Of a stretch of 6,299 bases of DNA, positions 1 to 5,728 are shown piece by piece. The DNA comes from JBOGWY01 sp050694015 (lineage in GTDB: Bacteria; Actinomycetota; CADDZG01; WHSQ01), in the NCBI GenBank assembly GCA_050694015.1, contig JBOGWY010000030.1, positions 1-6,299 of the forward strand, read 5' to 3'. The notes under the pieces were generated by a model. That model was not told the DNA's origin. It ran no database searches and saw only the letters and a list, made by a program, of their open reading frames with translations. A program made the position numbers and the translations under genes. The first letter of the stretch is position 1; the number at the start of each line of letters is the position of its first letter.

Positions 1-930
1 GAGAAGTGGTCCCACGTCATGAGTGTCGAGGGGACGCCGGGCGGTCGGACGCTGACTAAGCCACGGCCCGGTCACGCCGACCTCCCCGGGATGCTGAAGT
101 ACGACTTCGACGACGCCCGCGACGTCCTCGAACGGGCGAGCGCGCGTGAGACCGCGGCGCGGGTCGCGATCGCGACCGTGGCGAAGAGCATGCTGGCGCA
201 ACTCGGCATCACCGTGATCTCGCACATCCTTCAGATCGGTGCGGCCGCGGTTCCGGACGACGCGCGGAGGCCCGGCCCCGACGACCTCGAGGAGATCGAC
301 GCGTCCGCGGTGCGATGCTTCGACGCGGCGACGTCGGAGGCCATGGTCGCGGAGATCGAACGCGCCGGAGCGGACGGCGACTCGCTCGGTGGGATCGTCG
401 AGGTGATCGCGTTCGGAGTGCCCGCCGGTCTGGGCTCACACGTGCACTGGGACCGGAAGCTCGACGGCCGCCTCGCGCACGCGCTGATGGCGGTTCCGGC
501 GATCAAGGGCGTCGAGATCGGTGATGGTTTCGAGGTTGCCGGAAAGCGCGGCTCGGAGTCACACGACGAGATCCAGGTCGGTCTCGCCCGAGCGACCGAC
601 CGTGCCGGCGGTACGGAGGGCGGGATGTCTATGGGCGGCACCGTGCGCGTGCGCGCCGCCATGAAACCGCTGTCGACCCTGAAGAAACGACTCCAGACTG
701 TGGACATGTCGACCGGCAAGAGCGCCGAGGCGTTCCAGGAGCGCACCGACGTGTGCGCCGTCCCCGCGGCCGGCGTGGTGTGCGAGGCCGTCGTCGCGCT
801 GGTACTGGCCGATGCGGTTCTGGAGACGTTCGGAGGCGACACCATCGATGACGTGAAGGCAGCCGCGGCCCGGCGGGCGGAGCGAGTAACACGACGGGGT
901 CATCCACGGGGGCCGGACGACAACGGATGA
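1..930 (+). CDS. aroC: Chorismate synthase, C-terminal part (5' end cut off by window)
   Basis: Chorismate synthase converts 5-enolpyruvylshikimate 3-phosphate to chorismate using reduced FMN, the last common step of aromatic amino acid synthesis in the cytoplasm. The frame is open from base 1, and the residues before the first ATG (EKWSHVMSVEG) already match the family, so the ATG at 19 is internal, not a start. The 309 visible residues lack roughly the first 90 of a protein usually 360-400 long, including the N-terminal catalytic His region. Visible family signatures are RPGHADL near fragment residue 22, ERASARETA near residues 44-52, GVEIGDGF near 168-175, AAMKP near 220, and RTDVCAVPAAGVV near 248-260 with the conserved Asp at about 250. 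The tail after about residue 285 is variable and basic. Its stop overlaps the start of the next gene by four bases (ATGA), which suggests translational coupling. The family assignment is secure. Confidence 0.97.
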   Translation, partial: EKWSHVMSVEGTPGGRTLTKPRPGHADLPGMLKYDFDDARDVLERASARETAARVAIATVAKSMLAQLGITVISHILQIGAAAVPDDARRPGPDDLEEIDASAVRCFDAATSEAMVAEIERAGADGDSLGGIVEVIAFGVPAGLGSHVHWDRKLDGRLAHALMAVPAIKGVEIGDGFEVAGKRGSESHDEIQVGLARATDRAGGTEGGMSMGGTVRVRAAMKPLSTLKKRLQTVDMSTGKSAEAFQERTDVCAVPAAGVVCEAVVALVLADAVLETFGGDTIDDVKAAAARRAERVTRRGHPRGPDDNG

Positions 931-2501
931 TCGTCCTGGTCGGCTTCATGGGGGCCGGTAAGACCTCGGTCGGCGAGCTGGTGGCATCGAAGCTCGGTCT
1001 CCCGTTCGTAGACACCGACGCAGTGGTCGAAGCGCGCGCCGGCCGCTCGATCGCGGAGATCTTCGATGCCCAAGGCGAAGACGCGTTCCGGGACCTCGAA
1101 CGAGAGGTAGCGCGCCAGGCGCTGACCGGCCCGGATGCCGTGGTCGCGTTGGGAGGTGGCACGCTCGGCGATCCCGGGGTACGCGCACTCGTAGCCGACG
1201 TGACCGTCGTTCATCTCGATGTCTCGTATGCAGAGGCGTTGAAACGAGTGGGGACCGACGACGGCCGTCCCATGCTGCGACGCGACCCCCGCGGTGTCTA
1301 CGACGAGCGCGCCGACGTCTACAGGGCGTTCGCCGACATCACGGTCGCGACGGATGGACGAACGCCGGACGAGATCGCCGTCGAGCTCGCTCGCAGGGTC
1401 GGGGGTGCCGTCGACGCGGAGGAGGAACGGCGCGTCCTCGTGGACCTCGGCGAGCGGTCCTACGAGATCGTTATCGGACGAGCCCTAGCGGCGCGGTTGG
1501 GCGAGATCATCCCGTCGTTCCCGGACGCAGAGAAAGTCTTCTTCATCACCCACCCGAGCCGTTACACGCAGGCTCGACCTGCGTTCGAATCGCTCCAGAC
1601 GCGCAGCCTCGCCGTCGGCATCCTCATGATCCCCGAGGGCGAGGCCACGAAATCCCTGGAGAACGTGGCGTCGCTGTACGAGAAGCTCGCCGCGGCCGGC
1701 GCGCATCGGCACGACGTCGTCGTCACCTTCGGCGGTGGGGTGGTGTCCGACGCCGCCGGTTTCGTTGCCTCGACGTATGCCCGCGGTATGCCACTGGTGC
1801 ATGTCCCTACGACGCTCCTGGGCCAGGTCGACGCCGCCATCGGGGGTAAGACCGGCGTGAACCTCCCTCAGGGAAAGAACCTCGTCGGGACGATCTATCA
1901 ACCGAGCATGGTCGTGTGCGATGCCGATCTGCTCGTGACGTGTCCGCCAGAGGAGATCCGCAGCGGGCTCGCCGAGGTCATCAAGTACGGGTTCATCGCC
2001 GAACCCGATCTCCTCGACTTCGTCGAGACGAACGCCGGCACGCTCGTTGCGGGTGACCCGCGCATGTACGTTGAGATCGTCGCTCGGTCGGTGGCGATCA
2101 AGGCCGCCGTGGTAGCCGGTGACGAACGCGAGGGTGGGATCCGCGCGCACCTGAACTACGGGCACACGTTCGCGCATGCCATCGAGCTCAACGAGAACTT
2201 CGGCGGGATCCGGCACGGCGAAGCAGTCGCTCTCGGCATGATGGCCGCCGCCTACCTGGCCCGCGAGATGGACCGTATCGACGACCATGTTCTGGCCCTG
2301 CACCGGCGGGTCCTGTCCTCCGTCGGATTGCCGGTAACCGCGTCCCTTAACCTCGATAGCCTCGAGGCCGCGTGGCGACTCGACAAGAAGTACCGCCGCG
2401 GGGTTCGATTCGTGTTGCTGGCCGACCTCGGGAAACCGGAAGCAGATGTAGAGGCGCCGCGAGAGGCGCTGGAGAAGACGATCGAAAGGCTCGCTACGTG
2501 A
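927..2501 (+). CDS. aroKB: Bifunctional shikimate kinase / 3-dehydroquinate synthase (AroK-AroB fusion)
   Basis: This single 524-residue reading frame carries two shikimate pathway enzymes. Residues 1 to about 165 are shikimate kinase: P-loop GFMGAGKT at 6-13, substrate-site Asp29 and Asp31 (VDTD), Arg55 in FRDLE, the GGG loop at 77-79, and a RPML lid segment near 117. It phosphorylates shikimate with ATP. Residues from about 172 to 524 are 3-dehydroquinate synthase, which cyclises DAHP to 3-dehydroquinate with NAD and a divalent metal. Seen there are the GGG NAD loop at 269-271 followed by Val-Val-Ser-Asp, IGGKTGVN, and metal ligands Glu350 (LAEVIKYG), His413 (NYGHTFAH) and His430 (RHGEAV). 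Both halves look complete and of normal length, with a short acidic joint (DAEEE) near 165-169. The two genes are separate and adjacent in most Actinomycetota; AroKB fusions are known, for example in Thermotoga. The ATG start overlaps the aroC stop by four bases, and no strong ribosome site precedes it. Confidence 0.96.
   Translation: MIVLVGFMGAGKTSVGELVASKLGLPFVDTDAVVEARAGRSIAEIFDAQGEDAFRDLEREVARQALTGPDAVVALGGGTLGDPGVRALVADVTVVHLDVSYAEALKRVGTDDGRPMLRRDPRGVYDERADVYRAFADITVATDGRTPDEIAVELARRVGGAVDAEEERRVLVDLGERSYEIVIGRALAARLGEIIPSFPDAEKVFFITHPSRYTQARPAFESLQTRSLAVGILMIPEGEATKSLENVASLYEKLAAAGAHRHDVVVTFGGGVVSDAAGFVASTYARGMPLVHVPTTLLGQVDAAIGGKTGVNLPQGKNLVGTIYQPSMVVCDADLLVTCPPEEIRSGLAEVIKYGFIAEPDLLDFVETNAGTLVAGDPRMYVEIVARSVAIKAAVVAGDEREGGIRAHLNYGHTFAHAIELNENFGGIRHGEAVALGMMAAAYLAREMDRIDDHVLALHRRVLSSVGLPVTASLNLDSLEAAWRLDKKYRRGVRFVLLADLGKPEADVEAPREALEKTIERLAT
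1418..1442 (+). promoter_or_regulatory. Possible internal ribosome site and GTG start at the AroK/AroB joint
   Basis: Inside the fusion gene, GGAGGAGGAA at 1418-1427 is an excellent Shine-Dalgarno match, and an in-frame GTG lies at 1440-1442 (residue 172). Initiation there would give a protein beginning with the first strand of the synthase domain (DLGERSYEI), close to where stand-alone AroB proteins begin. The spacing of about 12-14 bases is longer than ideal. The same bases encode the acidic Glu-Glu-Glu linker, so the motif may be only a by-product of codon choice. This is inference from sequence alone. Confidence 0.25.
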
Positions 2502-2929
2502 AGTTCCTGGTGATCCATGGACCCAACCTGAACCTGCTCGGAACGCGCGAGCTCTCGGTGTACGGAACGACGACGCTCGACGACATGAACAAAGAGATAC
2601 AGGTGGCGGCCGAAGAGCTGGGCGTCGAGGTCGAGTTCCACCAAACGGCACGCGAGGGAGGGATCATCGAACTGCTTCACTCGGGGATCGACTCCTGTGA
2701 CGGCGTCGTGCTCAACCCGGCGGCTTACTCGCACACGTCACGTGCGATAGCCGATGCGATCCGTGCCGTCCCGTTCCCGGTGATCGAGGTACACATTTCG
2801 AACATCCACGCGCGGGAGCCGTGGCGCCGGCACTCGGTGACCGCGGAAGCCGCGGCGGGCGTTGTCGCGGGCCTCGGGGTCGGTTCTTACATCGCGGCCC
2901 TCAATGCGCTGAAGCGGATGGTTAGTTGA
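2498..2929 (+). CDS. aroQ: 3-dehydroquinate dehydratase, type II
   Basis: The 143-residue protein is a type II (dodecameric, small) 3-dehydroquinase, which dehydrates 3-dehydroquinate to 3-dehydroshikimate by trans elimination. The start is the GTG at 2498: it gives MKFLVIHGPNLNLLG, the classic N-terminus, and a length normal for the family (about 145). Upstream in-frame codons run back into aroKB and are not family sequence. Asn10, Arg17 and the catalytic lid Tyr22 (GTRE then VYG) are present, as are NPAAY at 73-77 and catalytic His99 in EVHISNIHARE. The segment QTAREG near 49-54 differs from the more common QSNHEG; mycobacterial homologues also vary here. The start overlaps the aroKB stop by four bases (GTGA), with a weak GAAAGG ribosome site at 2484-2489, eight bases upstream. 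This supplies the step between the products of AroB and the shikimate dehydrogenase, which is not in this window. Confidence 0.96.
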   Translation: MKFLVIHGPNLNLLGTRELSVYGTTTLDDMNKEIQVAAEELGVEVEFHQTAREGGIIELLHSGIDSCDGVVLNPAAYSHTSRAIADAIRAVPFPVIEVHISNIHAREPWRRHSVTAEAAAGVVAGLGVGSYIAALNALKRMVS

Positions 2930-3999
2930 TGGACTACATCGAGCGCCTCGAGCGAGTCCGACGCTCGCTGGGAGAGCACGAGCTGGACGCGCTCCTCGTC
3001 ACCAACCTCACGAACGTCCGCTACCTGACCGGATTCTCGGGTACGAACGGCCAGGTGTTGATCGCGGATAGCGGCGCTTGGTTCCTCACGGATCCGCGTT
3101 ACGCGGCCCGCGCCGGAGATCTCGTGACCGGTGCCGAGATCGTGATCTATACGAACGGTTTGGCCCCGACCGCGTCGGAACGCCTGAGCGCGCTGAAGAT
3201 TGAGCGTCTCGGGATCGAGGCTCGCACCGTGACGGTCGCCGACCGCGACGATCTCGCCGAGAAGCTGCCGTCGCAGCTCGTCCCGGTCCGTAACGTGGTC
3301 GAGGAGCTCCGCCGCACCAAGGATCCCGAGGAGGTCGCGGCGCTGACCGCCGCAGTGCGCGTGGCCGACGAGGCGTTCTCGTGGGCGCTCGAGCGGTTGT
3401 CCCCGGGTGCCACCGAGCGGGAGGTGGCGTTGGACCTCGAGGTGCGGATGCGCACGACGGGTGCCGATGATGTGTCGTTCGAGCCGATCGTTGGCTCCGG
3501 CCCCCTCTCCGCCCACATCCACCACAGCCCCAGCGATCGCACCTTCGAGAAGGGTGACCTCGTCCTGATGGATTTCGGGGCCCGCCTCGACGGGTACTGC
3601 AGCGATATGACGAGAACGATCGTGCTCGGACCCGCGACCGACGAGCAACGGCGGCAGTACGAGATCGTCCTCGCGGCACAGCAGGCCGGCATCGACGCGG
3701 CGCGTGCGGGAGTGAAAGGTGTCGACGTCGACGGGGCCGCTCGGGCGGTTGTGGTCGAGGCCGGTGAGGGCGACAACTTCCCTCACAGCCTGGGGCACGG
3801 CGTCGGGCTCGACATCCACGAGACGCCGGCACTGCGATTGTCCGACGAGCCGTTGAAGGCCGGGGAGGTCGTGACCATCGAGCCGGGCGTCTACGTGATA
3901 GGCACGGGCGGCGTGCGGATCGAGGACTGCGTGCTGATAGAGGAAGACGGAGCACGCGTCCTAGGTTCCGCACCCAAAGACACGCTTATCGAGCTGTAG
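2929..3999 (+). CDS. pepQ: M24-family Xaa-Pro peptidase (prolidase / aminopeptidase P-like)
   Basis: The protein (356 residues from the ATG at 2929) has the creatinase/prolidase layout: an N-terminal domain to about residue 128 with the usual LVTNLTNVRYLTGFSGTNG motif, then the pita-bread metallopeptidase domain. The five metal ligands of M24 enzymes are all visible: Asp215 (MDFGA), Asp226 (SDMTRT), His290 (HSLGHGVG), Glu318 (IEPGVY) and Glu332 (RIEDCV). Supporting histidines His198, His286 and His297 fit those of aminopeptidase P. It should release an N-terminal residue preceding proline, or split Xaa-Pro dipeptides, in the cytoplasm; sequence alone does not separate these two. There is no signal peptide. 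The start codon overlaps the aroQ stop by one base (TGATG); a TTG one codon earlier is an alternative. The gene regularly sits between aroQ and efp in Actinomycetota, which supports the pepQ label used there, though substrate preference is unproven. Confidence 0.93.
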   Translation: MDYIERLERVRRSLGEHELDALLVTNLTNVRYLTGFSGTNGQVLIADSGAWFLTDPRYAARAGDLVTGAEIVIYTNGLAPTASERLSALKIERLGIEARTVTVADRDDLAEKLPSQLVPVRNVVEELRRTKDPEEVAALTAAVRVADEAFSWALERLSPGATEREVALDLEVRMRTTGADDVSFEPIVGSGPLSAHIHHSPSDRTFEKGDLVLMDFGARLDGYCSDMTRTIVLGPATDEQRRQYEIVLAAQQAGIDAARAGVKGVDVDGAARAVVVEAGEGDNFPHSLGHGVGLDIHETPALRLSDEPLKAGEVVTIEPGVYVIGTGGVRIEDCVLIEEDGARVLGSAPKDTLIEL

Positions 4000-4004
4000 A
4001 GGAG
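3999..4004 (+). promoter_or_regulatory. Ribosome binding site of efp
   Basis: GAGGAG lies ten bases before the efp ATG and overlaps the last base of the peptidase stop codon. It is among the strongest Shine-Dalgarno matches in the upstream gene cluster, consistent with EF-P being needed in larger amounts than its neighbours. A weaker AGGG sits too close to the start to be the main site. Confidence 0.7.
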
Positions 4005-4014
4005 TCTTACAGGG

Positions 4015-4572
4015 ATGATCAGCACGAACGACATGAGGCCCGGGCAGACGCTCGACATCGGCGGCAACCTCTTCACGATCGTGAATTACCAGCACGTCAA
4101 GCCGGGCAAGGGCCAGGCGTTCGTCAAGACGAAACTCAAGAACATCAAGAGTGGCGCCGTCACCGACAAGACCTTCCGGGCCGACGAGAAGGTCAACCTC
4201 GCGGTACTGGACAAGCGCGAGATGCAGTTCCTCTACAAGGAGGAGGCCGGTCTCGTGTTCATGGATCAGGAGACCTACGACCAGATCCACGTCGATCCCG
4301 ACCTCCTCGGGGACGCGGCCCAGTTCCTCGTCGACGGCACGGTCGTGCTGGTACCGGTTTACGAAGGGACGCCGGTGGGGGCAGAGATGCCGCCGAACGT
4401 CGAGGTCGAGATCACCGAGACCGACCCCGGCTTCAAAGGCGACCGCGTGTCGGGCGCCCTTAAGCCGGCGACGGTCGAGACCGGCGCGATCGTGCAGGTT
4501 CCGCTGTTCCTCGAGAAGGGCGACCGCATCAAGGTCGATACCCGCACCGGGCAGTACGTCAGCCGCGCTTGA
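4015..4572 (+). CDS. efp: Translation elongation factor P
   Basis: EF-P binds between the P and E sites of the ribosome and helps peptide bond formation at consecutive prolines. The 185-residue product has normal length and the usual three beta-barrel domains: an N-terminal KOW-like domain to about residue 62, a middle OB domain to about 125, and a C-terminal OB domain ending in GDRIKVDTRTGQYVSRA. The loop that reaches the peptidyl-transferase centre reads VKPGKGQAF, with the tip lysine at residue 32. This is the position that is lysylated in Escherichia coli and modified in other ways elsewhere; no modification enzyme is encoded in this window. The C-terminal signature around TDPGFKGD and the GALKPATVETG segment is intact. 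It sits 15 bases after the peptidase and 10 bases before nusB, its usual place in actinobacterial genomes. Confidence 0.98.
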   Translation: MISTNDMRPGQTLDIGGNLFTIVNYQHVKPGKGQAFVKTKLKNIKSGAVTDKTFRADEKVNLAVLDKREMQFLYKEEAGLVFMDQETYDQIHVDPDLLGDAAQFLVDGTVVLVPVYEGTPVGAEMPPNVEVEITETDPGFKGDRVSGALKPATVETGAIVQVPLFLEKGDRIKVDTRTGQYVSRA

Positions 4573-4582
4573 GCTTCCACTA

Positions 4583-5044
4583 GTGCAAGCTCGTCGTGCC
4601 GCGCGTCGACTGGCTCTCGACGTGCTGTACGAAGCCGAGATCCGCGACGTCCTGCCGCGCGATGCCTTCGAGCTGCGCCGGTCCGGAGGGTGGGTGCTCC
4701 CCACCACAGATGATGAAGCGAGCCCGGAGGAAGCCGGCGAGGAACCGACCGAGGAAGCGCTGGCGTACGCGCGCTACCTGACCGAAGGGGTTGAGGATCA
4801 TCACGCCGACATCGACGAGCTGATCACCCGCTACGCCGATCGGTGGGCTATCCAACGCATGCCGGTGGTCGATCGCAACGTGATCCGCATCGCTCTGTTC
4901 GAGCTCTTGTGGGCCGACGACGTCCCGGTCGCCGTCGCGATCAACGAGGCCGTCGAGCTGGCGAAGTCGTTCTCGACCGACGACTCGGGCCGCTTCGTCA
5001 ACGGCCTGCTGGGTCGCATAGCCGAAACGGAACTCTCACGCTGA
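4583..5044 (+). CDS. nusB: Transcription antitermination protein NusB
   Basis: NusB pairs with NusE (ribosomal protein S10) and binds boxA RNA to keep RNA polymerase elongating, mainly on rRNA operons. The 153-residue product starts at GTG 4583, ten bases after the efp stop; the start gives the arginine-rich N-terminal helix (QARRAARRLALDVLYEAE) that contacts RNA in the family, and no other plausible start lies between the efp stop and that helix. The C-terminal half carries the strongest family matches: RMPVVDRNVIRIALFELL, VAINEAVELAKSFS and DSGRFVNGLLGRI. Residues 43-58 form an acidic stretch (DDEASPEEAGEEPTEE) lying between helices, somewhat longer than in compact NusB proteins. No clear Shine-Dalgarno is seen, so translation may depend on coupling to efp. 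The long frame extending upstream through efp is only an overlap in another frame. Confidence 0.95.
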   Translation: MQARRAARRLALDVLYEAEIRDVLPRDAFELRRSGGWVLPTTDDEASPEEAGEEPTEEALAYARYLTEGVEDHHADIDELITRYADRWAIQRMPVVDRNVIRIALFELLWADDVPVAVAINEAVELAKSFSTDDSGRFVNGLLGRIAETELSR

Positions 5045-5046
5045 TG

Positions 5047-5060
5047 TAAGGTGCCCGAAA
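5047..5060 (+). promoter_or_regulatory. Possible -10 element and start site of the pyr transcript
   Basis: TAAGGT at 5047-5052 fits the loose actinobacterial -10 pattern TANNNT. Transcription would then start near 5058-5060, just before the PyrR-binding stem-loop. No convincing -35 hexamer is seen about 17 bases upstream, inside the end of nusB. The pyr genes may instead be reached by readthrough from nusB. Low confidence. Confidence 0.25.
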
Positions 5061-5061
5061 C

Positions 5062-5096
5062 GTCCTTTAAATCGGCCCCGTGAGGCCGGAAAGGGG
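5062..5096 (+). promoter_or_regulatory. PyrR-binding RNA stem-loop (anti-antiterminator) of the pyr leader
   Basis: The RNA can form the conserved PyrR-binding structure. The upper stem pairs 5073-5077 (CGGCC) with 5084-5088 (GGCCG) around the hexaloop CCGTGA at 5078-5083, which fits the CNGNGA loop recognised by PyrR. The lower stem pairs 5064-5068 (CCTTT) with 5090-5094 (AAAGG), extendable by wobble at 5063/5095. Between the two stems lies a purine-rich internal loop (AAAT on the left, G on the right), as in the family consensus. In Bacillus, PyrR bound to UMP or UTP stabilises this element and so favours the downstream terminator; in mycobacteria a similar loop controls translation. Its location directly upstream of pyrR makes the identification firm. 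The element belongs to the family collected in Rfam as PyrR. Confidence 0.93.
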
Positions 5097-5119
5097 TGCC
5101 TGATAGTGCTACACGCGTG

Positions 5120-5148
5120 CGCTTCCCTCGCTCGGGGAGGCGTTTTTT
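5120..5148 (+). terminator. Intrinsic terminator/attenuator in the pyrR leader
   Basis: An eight-pair stem joins 5120-5127 (CGCTTCCC) to 5135-5142 (GGGAGGCG) with one G-U pair and a seven-base loop (TCGCTCG). It is followed directly by six T residues at 5143-5148, the form of a Rho-independent terminator. Because it lies after the PyrR-binding loop and two bases before the pyrR start, it is read as the attenuator rather than the end of the nusB transcript, though it would also stop readthrough from nusB. Its right arm contains the pyrR ribosome site. Confidence 0.88.
5134..5140 (+). promoter_or_regulatory. Ribosome binding site of pyrR inside the terminator stem
   Basis: GGGGAGG ends nine bases before the GTG at 5150, a near-ideal Shine-Dalgarno and spacing. 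This decides the pyrR start in favour of 5150. Six of the seven bases pair in the terminator hairpin, and the first can wobble-pair with T5128, so the site is hidden whenever the hairpin forms. Confidence 0.75.
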
Positions 5149-5149
5149 A

Positions 5150-5728
5150 GTGCCGCAAGGGACGTCCCAGCCGGACCGGGACCCCCGCTTCGTCGTCAAA
5201 TCCACCGCCATGGAGCCCGATGAGATCCGCCGGGCCCTCCTCCGGGTGGCCCACGAGATCGTCGAGGGTAATCGCGGCACCGACGACCTCGTCCTCGTCG
5301 GCATCCGGACCCGCGGCGCTCCTCTCGCCGACCGGCTCGCCACGTCGATCGCCGAGTTCGAGGGCGTCGACGTACCGTCCGGGGCGCTCGACGTCACGCT
5401 GTATCGCGATGACGTCGCGTTGCGCCGGCCGCGAGGCCTCGAATCCACCACGGTTCCGGCCGATCTCGACGGACGTGTCGTCGTGATCGTCGACGACGTC
5501 CTCTACACCGGGCGCACGATCCGCGCCGCCTTCGACGCCATCCTCGATCTCGGCCGTCCCCGTGCGATCCGGCTTGCCGTTCTCGTCGATCGCGGCCATC
5601 GCGAGTTCCCGATCCGTGCCGACTACGTCGGCAAGAACCTGCCCACCTCGTCCAACGAGATCGTGAGGGTCAACGTCGCTGAGATCGACGGCGCCGACGC
5701 CGTCTTCATAGGGGAGTACAACTCGTGA
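5150..5728 (+). CDS. pyrR: PyrR: pyrimidine operon attenuator and uracil phosphoribosyltransferase
   Basis: PyrR binds the leader RNA of pyrimidine genes when loaded with UMP or UTP and lowers their expression; many members also make UMP from uracil and PRPP. The product has 192 residues from GTG 5150, a normal length. It is a type I phosphoribosyltransferase fold with the PRPP-binding loop VVIVDDVLYTGRT at about 111-123 (Asp115, Asp116, Thr120, Thr123), preceded by LVLVGIRTRG and LDVTLYRDD and followed by AVLVDRGHREFPIRADYVGKNLPTS, all strongly diagnostic. The start was chosen for its GGGGAGG ribosome site and because the FVVKSTAMEPDEIRRAL segment aligns with the first strand and helix of homologues. 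An ATG at 5210 would lose that strand, and a GTG at 5096 would add 18 residues encoded by the leader hairpins. It overlaps pyrB by four bases and is probably autoregulated by its own leader. Confidence 0.96.
   Translation: MPQGTSQPDRDPRFVVKSTAMEPDEIRRALLRVAHEIVEGNRGTDDLVLVGIRTRGAPLADRLATSIAEFEGVDVPSGALDVTLYRDDVALRRPRGLESTTVPADLDGRVVVIVDDVLYTGRTIRAAFDAILDLGRPRAIRLAVLVDRGHREFPIRADYVGKNLPTSSNEIVRVNVAEIDGADAVFIGEYNS
5711..5716 (+). promoter_or_regulatory. Ribosome binding site of pyrB
   Basis: GGGGAG inside the end of pyrR lies eight bases before the GTG at 5725. It fixes the pyrB start, which would otherwise be unclear because an ATG seven codons later (5746) is also in frame; that ATG would remove the conserved HLLSMDQLS start. 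Confidence 0.7.

Noticed and set aside
1731..1754. Serine in place of glycine after the NAD-binding GGG of dehydroquinate synthase (GGGVVSD)
   Set aside because: At first this looked like a damaged cofactor site, but actinobacterial AroB proteins carry Thr or Ser before the Asp at this position, so it is a lineage trait.
1485..2651. Long minus-strand open frame of 388 residues opposite aroKB and aroQ
   Set aside because: It is antisense to two clearly conserved enzymes, has no recognisable domain, and high-GC coding DNA routinely leaves the opposite strand open.
2642..2662. QTAREG instead of QSNHEG in AroQ
   Set aside because: This segment is variable in the family, including in mycobacterial AroQ, and all catalytic residues (Tyr22, Arg17, His99) are present.
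2887..3819. Minus-strand open frame of 310 residues opposite the M24 peptidase
   Set aside because: It is the complement of a gene with all five metal ligands; composition and lack of motifs mark it as an overlap artefact.
4151..4582. Upstream extension of the NusB frame through efp
   Set aside because: The translated sequence is a low-complexity Arg/Ser-rich string in the wrong frame of efp; family sequence begins only at GTG 4583.
5080..5106. Seven-codon GTG frame inside the PyrR loop ending in tandem stops (TGA TAG)
   Set aside because: No ribosome site precedes it, and its bases are fully explained by the PyrR-binding structure; PyrR systems do not need a leader peptide.
5096..5149. Earlier pyrR start at GTG 5096
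   Set aside because: It would translate the terminator hairpin and T-run as an N-terminal extension not seen in the family, with its only purine-rich site one base from the start.
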